From: Bacillota bacterium
GTDB lineage: Bacteria > Bacillota > Bacilli > Alicyclobacillales > SLC66
NCBI GenBank assembly: GCA_021821225.1
Contig: JAKACR010000195.1
Location: forward strand, 1 to 5,668
Direction of reading: 5' to 3'
DNA: 5,668 nucleotides
Part shown: piece by piece, positions 1 to 5,649 of the stretch
Layout: each line of letters starts with the position of its first letter
Position numbering within the stretch: the stretch's first letter is position 1
The notes under the pieces: model-generated
Seen by the model: the letters and a program-made list of their open reading frames with translations, nothing else
Told to the model about the DNA's origin: nothing
Database searches by the model: none
Position numbers and translations under genes: made by a program

Positions 1-634
1 TCACGCTCCAGAAGGAGGTCCAGGGATTGGCGCCGTCAATCTTCGCGGCTTCATACAGATCGCTCGGAATCAACTGCAGACCCGCGAGCAGAATCATCGT
101 GACAAACGGAGTGGTTTTCCAGATATCCGCCGCCATCATGGAAATGGTCGCGAGATTGGGTGAACCCAGCCACAACACGGGATTCTGGACAATGTGCACA
201 GAAATGAGGAGGTAATTGAGCACGCCATAGACGCCATTGTAAATATAGGCCCACATCTGGGCCGAGATGACCGTGATGAGCGTCCAAGGGACGAGCATGA
301 CGGCGATGGCCAGTCCGCGGCCGCGAATCGGCTGGTTGAGCGCGAGAGCCACCAGCAATCCGAGAACCAGCTCCACAAGAACGGTCACGAAGGCGTACAT
401 GGTGGTGAATCGCAGTGTTTGCCAAAAGAGCAGGTTTGTGAATACAATCTGATAATTTTTGAGACCTGCAAACGTGAATTGGAATCCGTTGTAGGTTGAA
501 TTGATCGAGTTGAGGCTCATCCAGACCGAATAACCTATGGGAAACAGGGTGACAAGAAGAATCACAAGCAGGGCCGGGGTCATCATGAAGTATCCTGCGA
601 GCGCGTAACCGCGCTCCAGTCTGCCTCCGCGCAT
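1..634 (-). CDS. Carbohydrate ABC transporter permease, MalF-type (3' end outside window)
   Basis: This is an inner-membrane permease subunit of a CUT1-type sugar ABC importer; 211 residues are visible and the C-terminus lies beyond the left edge. It begins MRGGRLERGYALAGYFMMTP. A first membrane segment lies at about residues 13-35, followed by an outside loop with the pattern FAGLKNYQ (56-62), then hydrophobic segments near 77-99, 107-130 and 159-188. The cytoplasmic EAA loop starts at residue 195 (YEAAKIDGANPWTSFW); in this family it docks on the ATPase. MalF-like permeases are usually about 290-300 residues, so roughly 80-90 are missing. The ATG at 634 is chosen because GGAGGG sits 9 nt upstream and no other start codon lies between it and the in-frame stop near 737. 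It follows the binding-protein gene in the same direction after a 118-bp gap, so the two are probably cotranscribed. The sugar transported cannot be read from the permease. Confidence 0.93.
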   Translation of the reverse strand, partial: MRGGRLERGYALAGYFMMTPALLVILLVTLFPIGYSVWMSLNSINSTYNGFQFTFAGLKNYQIVFTNLLFWQTLRFTTMYAFVTVLVELVLGLLVALALNQPIRGRGLAIAVMLVPWTLITVISAQMWAYIYNGVYGVLNYLLISVHIVQNPVLWLGSPNLATISMMAADIWKTTPFVTMILLAGLQLIPSDLYEAAKIDGANPWTSFWSV

Positions 635-643
635 GGGGTGGAT

Positions 644-649
644 CCCTCC
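644..649 (-). promoter_or_regulatory. Ribosome binding site of the permease gene
   Basis: GGAGGG on the minus strand, 9 nt before the ATG at 634. It fixes the start of the permease. Confidence 0.75.
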
Positions 650-671
650 AAATGGGCCGTGGGCCTGGATG

Positions 672-711
672 AGAGACGCCTGTACCGCAAACTGGCGGCG
701 CAGGCGCCCCT
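672..711 (-). promoter_or_regulatory. Intercistronic stem-loop between binding protein and permease
   Basis: Read on the minus strand, AGGGGCGCCTG (711-701) pairs with CAGGCGTCTCT (682-672), giving 11 bp with two G-U wobbles. Above it, after a 2x2 internal loop, CCGC pairs with GCGG, closing a 6-nt loop. No T-tract follows, so it is not a standard intrinsic terminator. Its place just after the binding-protein stop and before the permease ribosome site is where sugar importer operons often carry an RNA structure that protects the upstream mRNA or limits read-through, giving an excess of binding protein. That role is inferred; the pairing is seen. Confidence 0.5.
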
Positions 712-752
712 GAAACTGAAAATGAGCTGCTCCGGGTTACAGATGCTCCGGA

Positions 753-2069
753 TTACAGGGATTGGGAACTGATGGCGGACTTCAACTGGCTGTTCGCCGT
801 TTTCAGCGCTTGCGAGACGCTGGCCTGGCCTGCCAGGGCCGCGTTCAGGTTGGTATAGATGGCCTGGGACACCTTGGCATAGTACGGCGTCTGGCTCGGA
901 CGGGCCACCAGGTGCGTCTGCGACACGATCTGCAGCACAGGATTCAGCTTGCGTACTTGCGGATCGCGCTGGATGACGGCGTTGGTCGGGATTTCCGACG
1001 CTTTTGTCGCCAGGATGTACTGCGCCTTGTTGCCCGTCATCCAATTGATGAAGGTCAGGTCGGCCTGCATGTGCTGGCTGTGCGGATTGATGTAGAAGTC
1101 CCAACCGCCGATGCAGGCATAGCCGGTGCCTTTTTGACCGGCGAATGTGGGCAGTGGTACGACGCCGACCTTGCCGATCACCTTGGACTGGCCTTTGGTC
1201 TGCGAGTTGCTGTAGGCGTAATCCCAGTTGCGCAGGAAGGCGGCCTGGCCGTCGTTGAACACGTTCATCGCCTGCGGTTCCTGGAAAGTAGTTACATCGG
1301 ATGGCGTGACGCCTGACGTGATGAGCGAGCGCATGAAGCTGAGCGCCTTGATCGCGGCGGGCGAATCCATGACAGGCTGACCCGCGGCGTTGAACACCTT
1401 GCCGCCCGCGTCCGTCAGGTATTCCATCCAGTCACACGTCAGTCCTTCGTATGAGGCGCCTTCCCACACAAACCCGTACTTCACCATGTGGCGGTGCTGC
1501 AGGATCAGGGCTTCCTGTTTCAGTTGCTGCCAGGTTTTCGGCACGGGCAGGTGCGCCCTGGCGAGAAGGTCTTTGCGGTAGTACAGGAACCCGGAATCCT
1601 GGAAGAACGGCGCGCCGTACACCTTGCCCTGGTACGACGCGCCCGCGACAAGACCCGGCGCAAAGCGTTTGAAGAACGACTTCGGCAGATAATTGCTCAG
1701 TGGCAGCGCGAGGTGTTGCGCCGCAAACTGGCCCGGCCAGATCACGTCGCCGAGAAAGACGTCCGGGACCTTGGCGCCGCCGCTGATCTGCGTCGTCAGC
1801 ACCGCGCGCGTCGTGTCCGTGTTCGTGGCGGACGGAATGATCTTGACCTTGATATTGGGATAGGCTTTCTCAAACTGGGCGACGAGCGTATTTTTCAGCC
1901 CGTTGCCGGAGATGTTGCCCGCCATCCACTCGATGGTGACCGGTTTGGACGGCGCTCGCTTCGCGACGGGTGCGGCTGCCGAAGGCCCCGGACCGCCACA
2001 AGCTGTCAGCGTGAGCATGCTGGCGGAGAGCACCGCCAGGACGGACAGTGTGGTTTTTTTCAACTTCAT
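753..2069 (-). CDS. Sugar ABC transporter substrate-binding lipoprotein (trehalose/maltose-type, SBP_bac_1)
   Basis: This extracellular, membrane-anchored binding protein captures a sugar for the importer encoded downstream. It has 438 residues from the ATG used here. The signal is a lipoprotein signal peptide: MKLKKTTLSVLAVLSASMLT, then lipobox LTAC with the lipidated Cys at residue 24, followed by a Gly/Pro/Ala-rich spacer. The mature part has the CUT1 binding-protein pattern: FEKAYPNIKVK near 67-77, PDVFLGDVIWPGQFA at 102-116, a hinge-region GKVYGAPFFQDSGFLYYRKD at about 148-167, an aromatic-rich stretch WEGASYEGLTCDWMEYL at 202-218, GGWDFYIN near 321-328 and RPSQTPYY near 390-397. The last pattern is like trehalose/maltose-binding proteins, but the ligand is not proven. 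The start is uncertain: the strong GAGGAGGT ends only one base before this ATG, whereas a TTG two codons later (2063) has ideal spacing. The 22 further in-frame codons up to 2135 do not look like protein. It is the first gene of the operon. Confidence 0.93.
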   Translation of the reverse strand: MKLKKTTLSVLAVLSASMLTLTACGGPGPSAAAPVAKRAPSKPVTIEWMAGNISGNGLKNTLVAQFEKAYPNIKVKIIPSATNTDTTRAVLTTQISGGAKVPDVFLGDVIWPGQFAAQHLALPLSNYLPKSFFKRFAPGLVAGASYQGKVYGAPFFQDSGFLYYRKDLLARAHLPVPKTWQQLKQEALILQHRHMVKYGFVWEGASYEGLTCDWMEYLTDAGGKVFNAAGQPVMDSPAAIKALSFMRSLITSGVTPSDVTTFQEPQAMNVFNDGQAAFLRNWDYAYSNSQTKGQSKVIGKVGVVPLPTFAGQKGTGYACIGGWDFYINPHSQHMQADLTFINWMTGNKAQYILATKASEIPTNAVIQRDPQVRKLNPVLQIVSQTHLVARPSQTPYYAKVSQAIYTNLNAALAGQASVSQALKTANSQLKSAISSQSL

Positions 2070-2070
2070 G

Positions 2071-2078
2071 ACCTCCTC
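2071..2078 (-). promoter_or_regulatory. Ribosome binding site that questions the start of the binding-protein gene
   Basis: GAGGAGGT on the minus strand is a near-perfect Shine-Dalgarno. Only one base separates it from the ATG at 2069, which is too close, but about 8 nt separate its AGGAGG core from the TTG at 2063. Initiation at TTG would give MKKTTLSVL..., a normal lipoprotein signal of 22 residues before the Cys minus one. Confidence 0.65.
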
Positions 2079-2106
2079 GTATGAATTCTGACGCCATTTT
2101 GCGCCC

Positions 2107-2247
2107 CTACGGCGTATCGCAGGTGAGCCGATCATTGTAAGTCAGTCCATAATGGCGGAGCGCTTGCCGATACCCTTGCCAGCGCTGCTTTCCTGCGATA
2201 GGATTTACCGGTAAGCCTGAAATCATGCCCTTTGCACGGCGCACTCT
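2107..2247 (-). pseudogene. Remnant of a LacI-family transcriptional regulator (effector-binding domain fragment)
   Basis: The minus-strand frame ending in TAG at 2107-2109 encodes RRAKGMISGLPVNP followed by RWQGYRQALRHYGLTYND. This matches the LacI/GalR-family pattern in which a strand (GH.RIG.ISG) is followed by NP...R..GYR.AL...GL.YD..L. About 40 residues fit. The helix-turn-helix, the rest of the first subdomain and everything after the fragment are absent. The frame stays open upstream to about 2490, but that part shows no convincing homology. The fragment ends 37 bp before the binding-protein start. A regulator gene next to the sugar operon it controls is typical of this family, so I read this as the decayed remains of the local repressor. 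Recognition is from memory of the family pattern only; a chance match is possible. Confidence 0.5.
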
Positions 2248-2424
2248 CAAGAACGGGTGAGTGGTCGGGTCAAACGCTGGCTGGATCTCGTTCGCCTTGG
2301 TTGTCCCATCGCACATCCTTTTCCGGGATCCTTCGAGGCGGGGTGCGCAAACGTTTTCATGCAACAGAAAAACAAACCGTTCGAGAACGACGGTGACTTG
2401 CTCGCGGGTTTCTGCCAACGTCGA

Positions 2425-2440
2425 ACACTCCTCGGAGTGT
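2425..2440. repeat. 16-bp dyad symmetry (7-bp arms)
   Basis: ACACTCC and GGAGTGT are perfect inverted arms separated by 2 bp. The dyad lies about 50 bp downstream of the proposed promoter of the sugar operon, where it could be an operator or a small RNA hairpin. No T-tract follows on either strand. Confidence 0.35.
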
Positions 2441-2475
2441 CTGCGGCCGTGAGGGAAACGCGCGCTAACAACGAA

Positions 2476-2489
2476 TGATAACGATTTCA
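2476..2489 (-). promoter_or_regulatory. cre box / LacI-family operator upstream of the sugar operon
   Basis: On the minus strand the sequence is TGAAATCGTTATCA, which fits every defined position of the Bacillus cre consensus TGWAANCGNTNWCA. It starts about 7 nt after a TATAAT box and so would cover the transcription start. Binding of CcpA with HPr-Ser-P at this place would block the promoter when better sugars are present, a normal arrangement for sugar importers. Because LacI-family operators share the same central CG and half-sites, it could instead have belonged to the local LacI-type regulator whose remnant lies downstream. Confidence 0.55.
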
Positions 2490-2495
2490 AGAAAA

Positions 2496-2501
2496 ATTAT
2501 A
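2496..2501 (-). promoter_or_regulatory. Candidate -10 box of the sugar operon promoter
   Basis: A perfect TATAAT on the minus strand lies in an AT-rich island with A/T tracts on both sides. No good -35 is found at 16-18 bp (CACTCG at 17 bp), so the promoter may need an activator or may rely on the AT-rich upstream DNA. A start near 2489 would give a leader of about 420 nt before the binding-protein gene, which includes the LacI-like remnant. Confidence 0.4.
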
Positions 2502-2650
2502 AAATTTGATTTATTTTTCGAGTGGGTATCAAGCGGTTGCGACAACTTATGTTTTTCGTCGATAAAAGAGATTGTTCAAAAAGTGGGCAGGGTTGACCCA
2601 CACAGTACAGTGGGACATGGGATCACCCAAATTTCGGCAGTCGCACGTTG

Positions 2651-2743
2651 GCGCCTGCTGTGCGGACTTGATCCTATGTCCTATAGGAAGCAGCCAGAAA
2701 TGCGGACCGAGAGGACATGGGATAAGGTCCTCTTTGCAGGCGC
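2651..2743. repeat. Internal imperfect inverted repeat (about 32-bp arms) of the MITE-like element
   Basis: The reverse complement of 2651-2682 begins AGGACATAGGATCAAGTCC and aligns with 2712-2743, which begins AGGACATGGGATAAGGTCC. The arms share the head motif, GTCC and a terminal GCAGGCGC block, about 24 of 32 positions in all, and are separated by 29 bp. These arms resemble the outer ends only over the head motif, so the two pairs are related but distinct. Confidence 0.55.
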
Positions 2744-2753
2744 AATGGTTCCA

Positions 2754-2789
2754 CATGTAGTGTCCGAGGCTCTAATCGGACACTACATG
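2754..2789. repeat. Perfect 14-bp inverted repeat with 8-bp loop
   Basis: CATGTAGTGTCCGA at 2754-2767 is exactly repeated in inverse at 2776-2789, around GGCTCTAA. This is a strong hairpin with no T-run on either side, so it is not a standard terminator. It sits in the right-hand part of the MITE-like element and does not resemble its GGACATGGGAT repeats. It could be a junction of two insertion-sequence ends, a recombination site or a protein-binding site. Confidence 0.6.
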
Positions 2790-2828
2790 CACTGTGACAC
2801 GCTTGCCGGAATTAGGTTTATCCCATGT

Positions 2829-2858
2829 CCCTGAGCGTACGTTTTGGGTACGTGAGGG
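2829..2858. repeat. Imperfect hairpin at the right edge of the element
   Basis: CGTAC (2836-2840) and GTACG (2848-2852) form a stem around a 7-nt loop. CCCT (2829-2832) and AGGG (2855-2858) extend it after a small internal loop. No T-run follows on either strand, so it is at best a weak terminator for either side. Confidence 0.3.
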
Positions 2859-2899
2859 AGCATTTCTGGCGATGACGCGGCAATCCATCGTATAATTAT

Positions 2900-2929
2900 T
2901 TACATTTTTAACAATATACAAAAATGTAA
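2900..2929. repeat. AT-rich inverted repeat, perfect 10-bp arms
   Basis: TTACATTTTT (2900-2909) and AAAAATGTAA (2920-2929) are exact inverse arms separated by 10 bp, giving a two-half-site spacing of about 20 bp between arm centres. This is like an operator for a dimeric regulator. It lies in the AT-rich DNA about 50 bp beyond the stop of the large minus-strand gene. A TATAAT at 2891-2896 (plus) overlaps its left side, but no gene lies downstream on that strand. As an RNA hairpin it would be weak, being almost all A-T. Confidence 0.45.
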
Positions 2930-2939
2930 CCAACGGTCA

Positions 2940-2986
2940 GACGGTCTCACAGACGGTCTCACAGACGGTCTCACAGACGGTCTCAC
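2940..2986. repeat. 12-bp tandem repeat array overlapping the end of the peptidase gene
   Basis: There are four head-to-tail copies of GACGGTCTCACA (2940-2951, 2952-2963, 2964-2975, 2976-2986), the last lacking its final base, with no mismatches. Each unit junction contains the dyad AGACnGTCT. The stop codon TGA of the large minus-strand gene (2983-2985) lies in the last copy. Because the unit is 12 bp, the same frame meets TGA again at 2971-2973, 2959-2961 and 2947-2949. The 10-mer GTCAGACGGT flanks the array at 2936-2945 and 2995-3004, which suggests growth by slippage from the gene's own 3' end. Confidence 0.9.
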
Positions 2987-5643
2987 GGCTGCCAGTCAGA
3001 CGGTGTGCGCTGCCATTTGACAGTCGGGGTGAAAGAGTCGTTCCACGGCAGTCCGCTCGCCATCAGGGACACTGCGTAGACCTGTCCATCCTTTGCGGTG
3101 ATGTACCCTGCGGCCGACCACTGCTCGGGTGTCGTGGTGACCCACAGGCGGTCCGTCCCGAGCACTCGGGCGATCGGCCGCTCCGCCGGCCTGTTCCAGG
3201 CGGCGCGCAGCAGCCGGGACACGCTTGCGGCGGTCATAAAGTTTTCAAGGCCGAGTCCAGACAGGTCGGGGAGCAGATCCGTCGTCCCCAGCGGTCCGGA
3301 ATTCACTGTGCCGGCGGGGAGCGTGCGGGTTATCTGGGCGGCGACGACAAGCGGCACCTGCGGACTTGCTTCGGTGAGCGCAGCCTGTGTGACGCCAGTG
3401 GGGGAGGAGGACAACGATGCGACGCGCGAGGCGCTGGGAACCTTCCTGACAGACAACGGGCGAGGATGGTCAAGGCGAACGCCGAGCGATCGCATGTCGG
3501 CGGCAAACAATAGAGCGGCCTGTCGTCCGACCGCAAAAGTGGCGGTCGCCTGCGCAGAGCCGGAAGCTGCGGGGGATGCAGAGGGTGTGTTCGGGTTCGG
3601 CGATGCCGAGCGAACCGAATCAGGACGCGATGCAAAGGAGTTTGGGAAGTCCTCCCACGGCAGGCTTGCCGGCAATGGCGAAGGGCCGGCGCCTTCAGGG
3701 GTGTTCCCCGTGTATTCGAGCGTTCCGGAAATCGCGTGAACGCCAGCGGCGGATACACTGCGGGCGAGTGTCCGCAGGTCGGCCGCCTGCAGGAGCGGAT
3801 TGTCCACTCCCGACAGGATAATGGCTCCGTGCAGTGTTCCGGAGGAAACCCGTCCCGTACTGTACACCGCAGTGGACAGCGGAATGCGCGTCTGATTGGC
3901 CAGGTACGTGAAGAGTCCGGGCAGGCGCGCCAGAAAGCCGGGATTCAGGCGGAGGTGCGCATTGTATGCGGCGACCGTCTGCCCGGTGCGCACATTGATG
4001 ATCTGACCGCTCACCACGTCGTGCGCGGAGAGGCGATGTGGCAAAAGAGCGGCGAGCGGTGCGGGCGGCAAGGACCAGACGGGCGACAGGGCGGATTTTA
4101 CGGCGGGGAAATGGGGCCAACTGGCAACCGCCACGGTCATCGCATTGTCGGGACCTGACGCTTGTTGGAAATACTGGTTGGTACGCAGCCCGTTGACCAG
4201 GATGGAAAACGCGATGAGATTCCCGTTTTGCGCCTGAGCGTAACCCGCAAAGTTCCATTGGTTCCCCAGATTGCCCGTCTTGAGCCACACGCGTCCGTCG
4301 GCTGGGGTGTAATCCATCTGGCCGCACATAAAACTGCACTGATTGGTCCGTCCAATATGAATCAGGGAATGCTCGAACGTGGGGAACCACGGTTGTCGAT
4401 GGGCGTAACGCAGAAGATTGACCACTTGTTCCGCGCTTGTCTCGTCGAGCGGAGAAAGTCCGCTCCCGTCCACCTGGACGTAGCGGTCGGACAATCCCGC
4501 GCGCTGGATAAAGCGGCGCATCGCGGCGGAGGCGGCGCGGCTGGAACCGTTGCCTCCGTTTGCTGTGCCGAGCGTGCGAAACAGGTTCTCCGCCATGATA
4601 TTGATGGAAAATGTGTTTTGAATTTGCAGATAAATGCTCAGATTGGGGGAGAGGTGCGTCAGGAGATTGCGCGATCCTGGCGAGAGGGCTCCAGTATCTG
4701 CGCTGTGTGCGAACTGTACGCCGTCTTTCTGAAGGAGGGTCTGGAACAAAGTGGCGGCCAACAGTGCGGGATCATGGAGAGAGAAAAAATTGTTGCTCTC
4801 GTCGCCGATCGGAAGCTGGCCTGTGACGAGGACCACATCGGTTCCTGGCAGGCGGGTGGCGGACAGCGTGTCGGCGGAAGTGGCGGAGACCGTTTGCGCG
4901 CGGTTCCTGATCTCAAGAAACGGCGGACCGGGATCGATGCTCGGATTGAGCGGATTGACGATGCAGACGGGCGACAGTCCGGGCCGTGCGGCGGGTTTGA
5001 CGAGCAGGTTCAGTTGATCGCGCTCCGCTGTCAGCGATGAAATGTTGGGCGCCCAATTCCACGGCAGGTCGTCCCACGTCCAGCCGACGCCGTGCGGTGA
5101 TCCGGCAAACGCGGTGCCTACCCCGATGACCCGGGAGGCGCTGTGAATCGACCGGCTGACGATCCTTGCCATGTTTTCGAGGTTGCGCGCTCCGTCCGCC
5201 TCCAGCCAAGGGTCGCCGCCTCCGACGAGATACAGAGTGGGCGGAACGCCGCTGGTTGCGCCGCTTGCGCGCACCTCGGTGCGGTAGCGGTAAGAAGGCC
5301 CCAGTGTGTGCAGTGCGGCGGCCGAGGTGAACAGTTTCATCAGGGAGGCGGGCGTTTCTCGCCAGTCGGCATGGATGGCGGCGAGCGACCGGTGTGTGGT
5401 CAGGTCGTACGCAGCGGCGGATATGGATGCGTGGCGCAGGGCAGGCGTGTCGATGATGTGGAGCCAGTCGGATTGCAGGGGCGTCTGCGGCGCGGGAGCG
5501 TCGGTCGCCAAAAGGTGGGCGGTTCGCATGCGCCGCACAGGGATGCGGGAAGCGTTTTGGTTTGCCGGCATGGCGGGCATTCCGGCAGACAGGACGGATA
5601 TACCGACTGCAATCAGTAGCTTGTTGGCTATGTGGCGGTTCAT
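2983..5643 (-). CDS. dacB: Secreted PBP4-type D-Ala-D-Ala carboxypeptidase/endopeptidase with a second, inactive PBP4-like half
   Basis: This exported peptidoglycan hydrolase (peptidase family S13) trims or cleaves D-Ala-containing wall peptides. It has 886 residues, nearly twice the usual 450-500. An N-terminal signal peptide (LLIAVGISVLSAG) has a likely cut near residue 27. The N-terminal half carries SLMK (Ser100, Lys103), SIN (346-348), DGSGLSPLDETS (392-403) and KTG (455-457). The spacings of 246 and 109 residues are close to those of E. coli PBP4. From about residue 540 the same layout recurs: SGTLHGAIILSGVDNPLL (601-618) mirrors PPTLYLVGGGDPWL (134-147), LPWEDFPN mirrors LPWNWAPN, DLSGLGLENFMTA (793-805) mirrors DGSGLSPLDETSA, and RLWVTTTPEQWSAAGY (832-847) mirrors RVWLKTGNLGNQWNFAGY. 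All three catalytic motifs are lost there (SLMK to FLAR at 570-573, SIN to VPL at 763-765, KTG to TTT at 836-838). A Ser/Pro/Ala-rich linker (about 679-702) interrupts this copy. The start is supported by GAGGAG 6 nt upstream. dacB is the E. coli name for the family. Confidence 0.9.
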   Translation of the reverse strand: MNRHIANKLLIAVGISVLSAGMPAMPANQNASRIPVRRMRTAHLLATDAPAPQTPLQSDWLHIIDTPALRHASISAAAYDLTTHRSLAAIHADWRETPASLMKLFTSAAALHTLGPSYRYRTEVRASGATSGVPPTLYLVGGGDPWLEADGARNLENMARIVSRSIHSASRVIGVGTAFAGSPHGVGWTWDDLPWNWAPNISSLTAERDQLNLLVKPAARPGLSPVCIVNPLNPSIDPGPPFLEIRNRAQTVSATSADTLSATRLPGTDVVLVTGQLPIGDESNNFFSLHDPALLAATLFQTLLQKDGVQFAHSADTGALSPGSRNLLTHLSPNLSIYLQIQNTFSINIMAENLFRTLGTANGGNGSSRAASAAMRRFIQRAGLSDRYVQVDGSGLSPLDETSAEQVVNLLRYAHRQPWFPTFEHSLIHIGRTNQCSFMCGQMDYTPADGRVWLKTGNLGNQWNFAGYAQAQNGNLIAFSILVNGLRTNQYFQQASGPDNAMTVAVASWPHFPAVKSALSPVWSLPPAPLAALLPHRLSAHDVVSGQIINVRTGQTVAAYNAHLRLNPGFLARLPGLFTYLANQTRIPLSTAVYSTGRVSSGTLHGAIILSGVDNPLLQAADLRTLARSVSAAGVHAISGTLEYTGNTPEGAGPSPLPASLPWEDFPNSFASRPDSVRSASPNPNTPSASPAASGSAQATATFAVGRQAALLFAADMRSLGVRLDHPRPLSVRKVPSASRVASLSSSPTGVTQAALTEASPQVPLVVAAQITRTLPAGTVNSGPLGTTDLLPDLSGLGLENFMTAASVSRLLRAAWNRPAERPIARVLGTDRLWVTTTPEQWSAAGYITAKDGQVYAVSLMASGLPWNDSFTPTVKWQRTPSDWQP

Positions 5644-5649
5644 GATAAG

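Larger units (their letters stand above)
2612..2831. mobile_element. MITE-like element or insertion-sequence remnant with terminal inverted repeats
   Basis: The left end, starting GGGACATGGGATCACCC, and the reverse complement of the right end, starting GGGACATGGGATAAACC, match at 24 of 28 positions, including the first 12 in a row and a CGGCA block. The 220-bp interior codes for nothing recognisable. Two more copies of the 14-bp head motif RGGACATRGGATMA lie inside at 2669-2682 (minus) and 2712-2725 (plus), so four copies alternate in orientation. Size, inverted ends and lack of a transposase fit a non-autonomous element or a deleted IS; some IS families (IS21, for example) carry several transposase-binding repeats at each end. 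I found no target-site duplication, and no family can be named. Confidence 0.55.
2070..2982. other. Gene-poor intergenic region (about 0.9 kb)
   Basis: No intact gene is supported here on either strand. The open frames present have no ribosome sites and no recognisable folds, apart from one LacI-like fragment next to the sugar operon. The region is a mosaic: a regulator remnant and control sites on the left, a repeat-rich MITE-like block in the middle, and AT-rich DNA with a tandem array on the right. The stretches 2250-2424 and 2502-2611 show nothing definite to me. No intrinsic terminator (GC stem plus T-run) was found for the large gene that ends at 2983. Confidence 0.6.

Noticed and set aside
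1488..2084. Plus-strand open frame of 198 codons opposite the binding protein
   Set aside because: It is Arg-rich and low in complexity, and is a shadow of the clear lipoprotein gene on the minus strand.
2248..2490. Upstream extension of the LacI-like frame, including an ETREQV stretch that resembles the segment after a LacI helix-turn-helix
   Set aside because: No helix-turn-helix is found in any frame, the six-residue match is too short, and the frame would start inside the proposed promoter.
2070..2490. Riboswitch in the long leader of the sugar operon
   Set aside because: I searched for known conserved cores by eye and found none. The sequence nearest the gene is better explained as a LacI-family remnant.
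2754..2789. Intrinsic terminator
   Set aside because: The stem is strong, but neither strand has a T-run after it and no gene ends close by.
2475..2834. Plus-strand open frame of 119 codons across the intergenic repeats
   Set aside because: It runs through the promoter region and the left and right halves of the MITE-like element, has no Shine-Dalgarno, and its product matches no family I know.
2940..2986. CRISPR array
   Set aside because: The units are 12 bp and directly adjacent with no spacers, so this is a simple tandem repeat.
4162..5040. Plus-strand open frame of 292 codons
   Set aside because: It lies antisense inside the PBP4-type gene, has no ribosome site or recognisable fold, and is explained by the GC-rich codon use of the real gene on the other strand.
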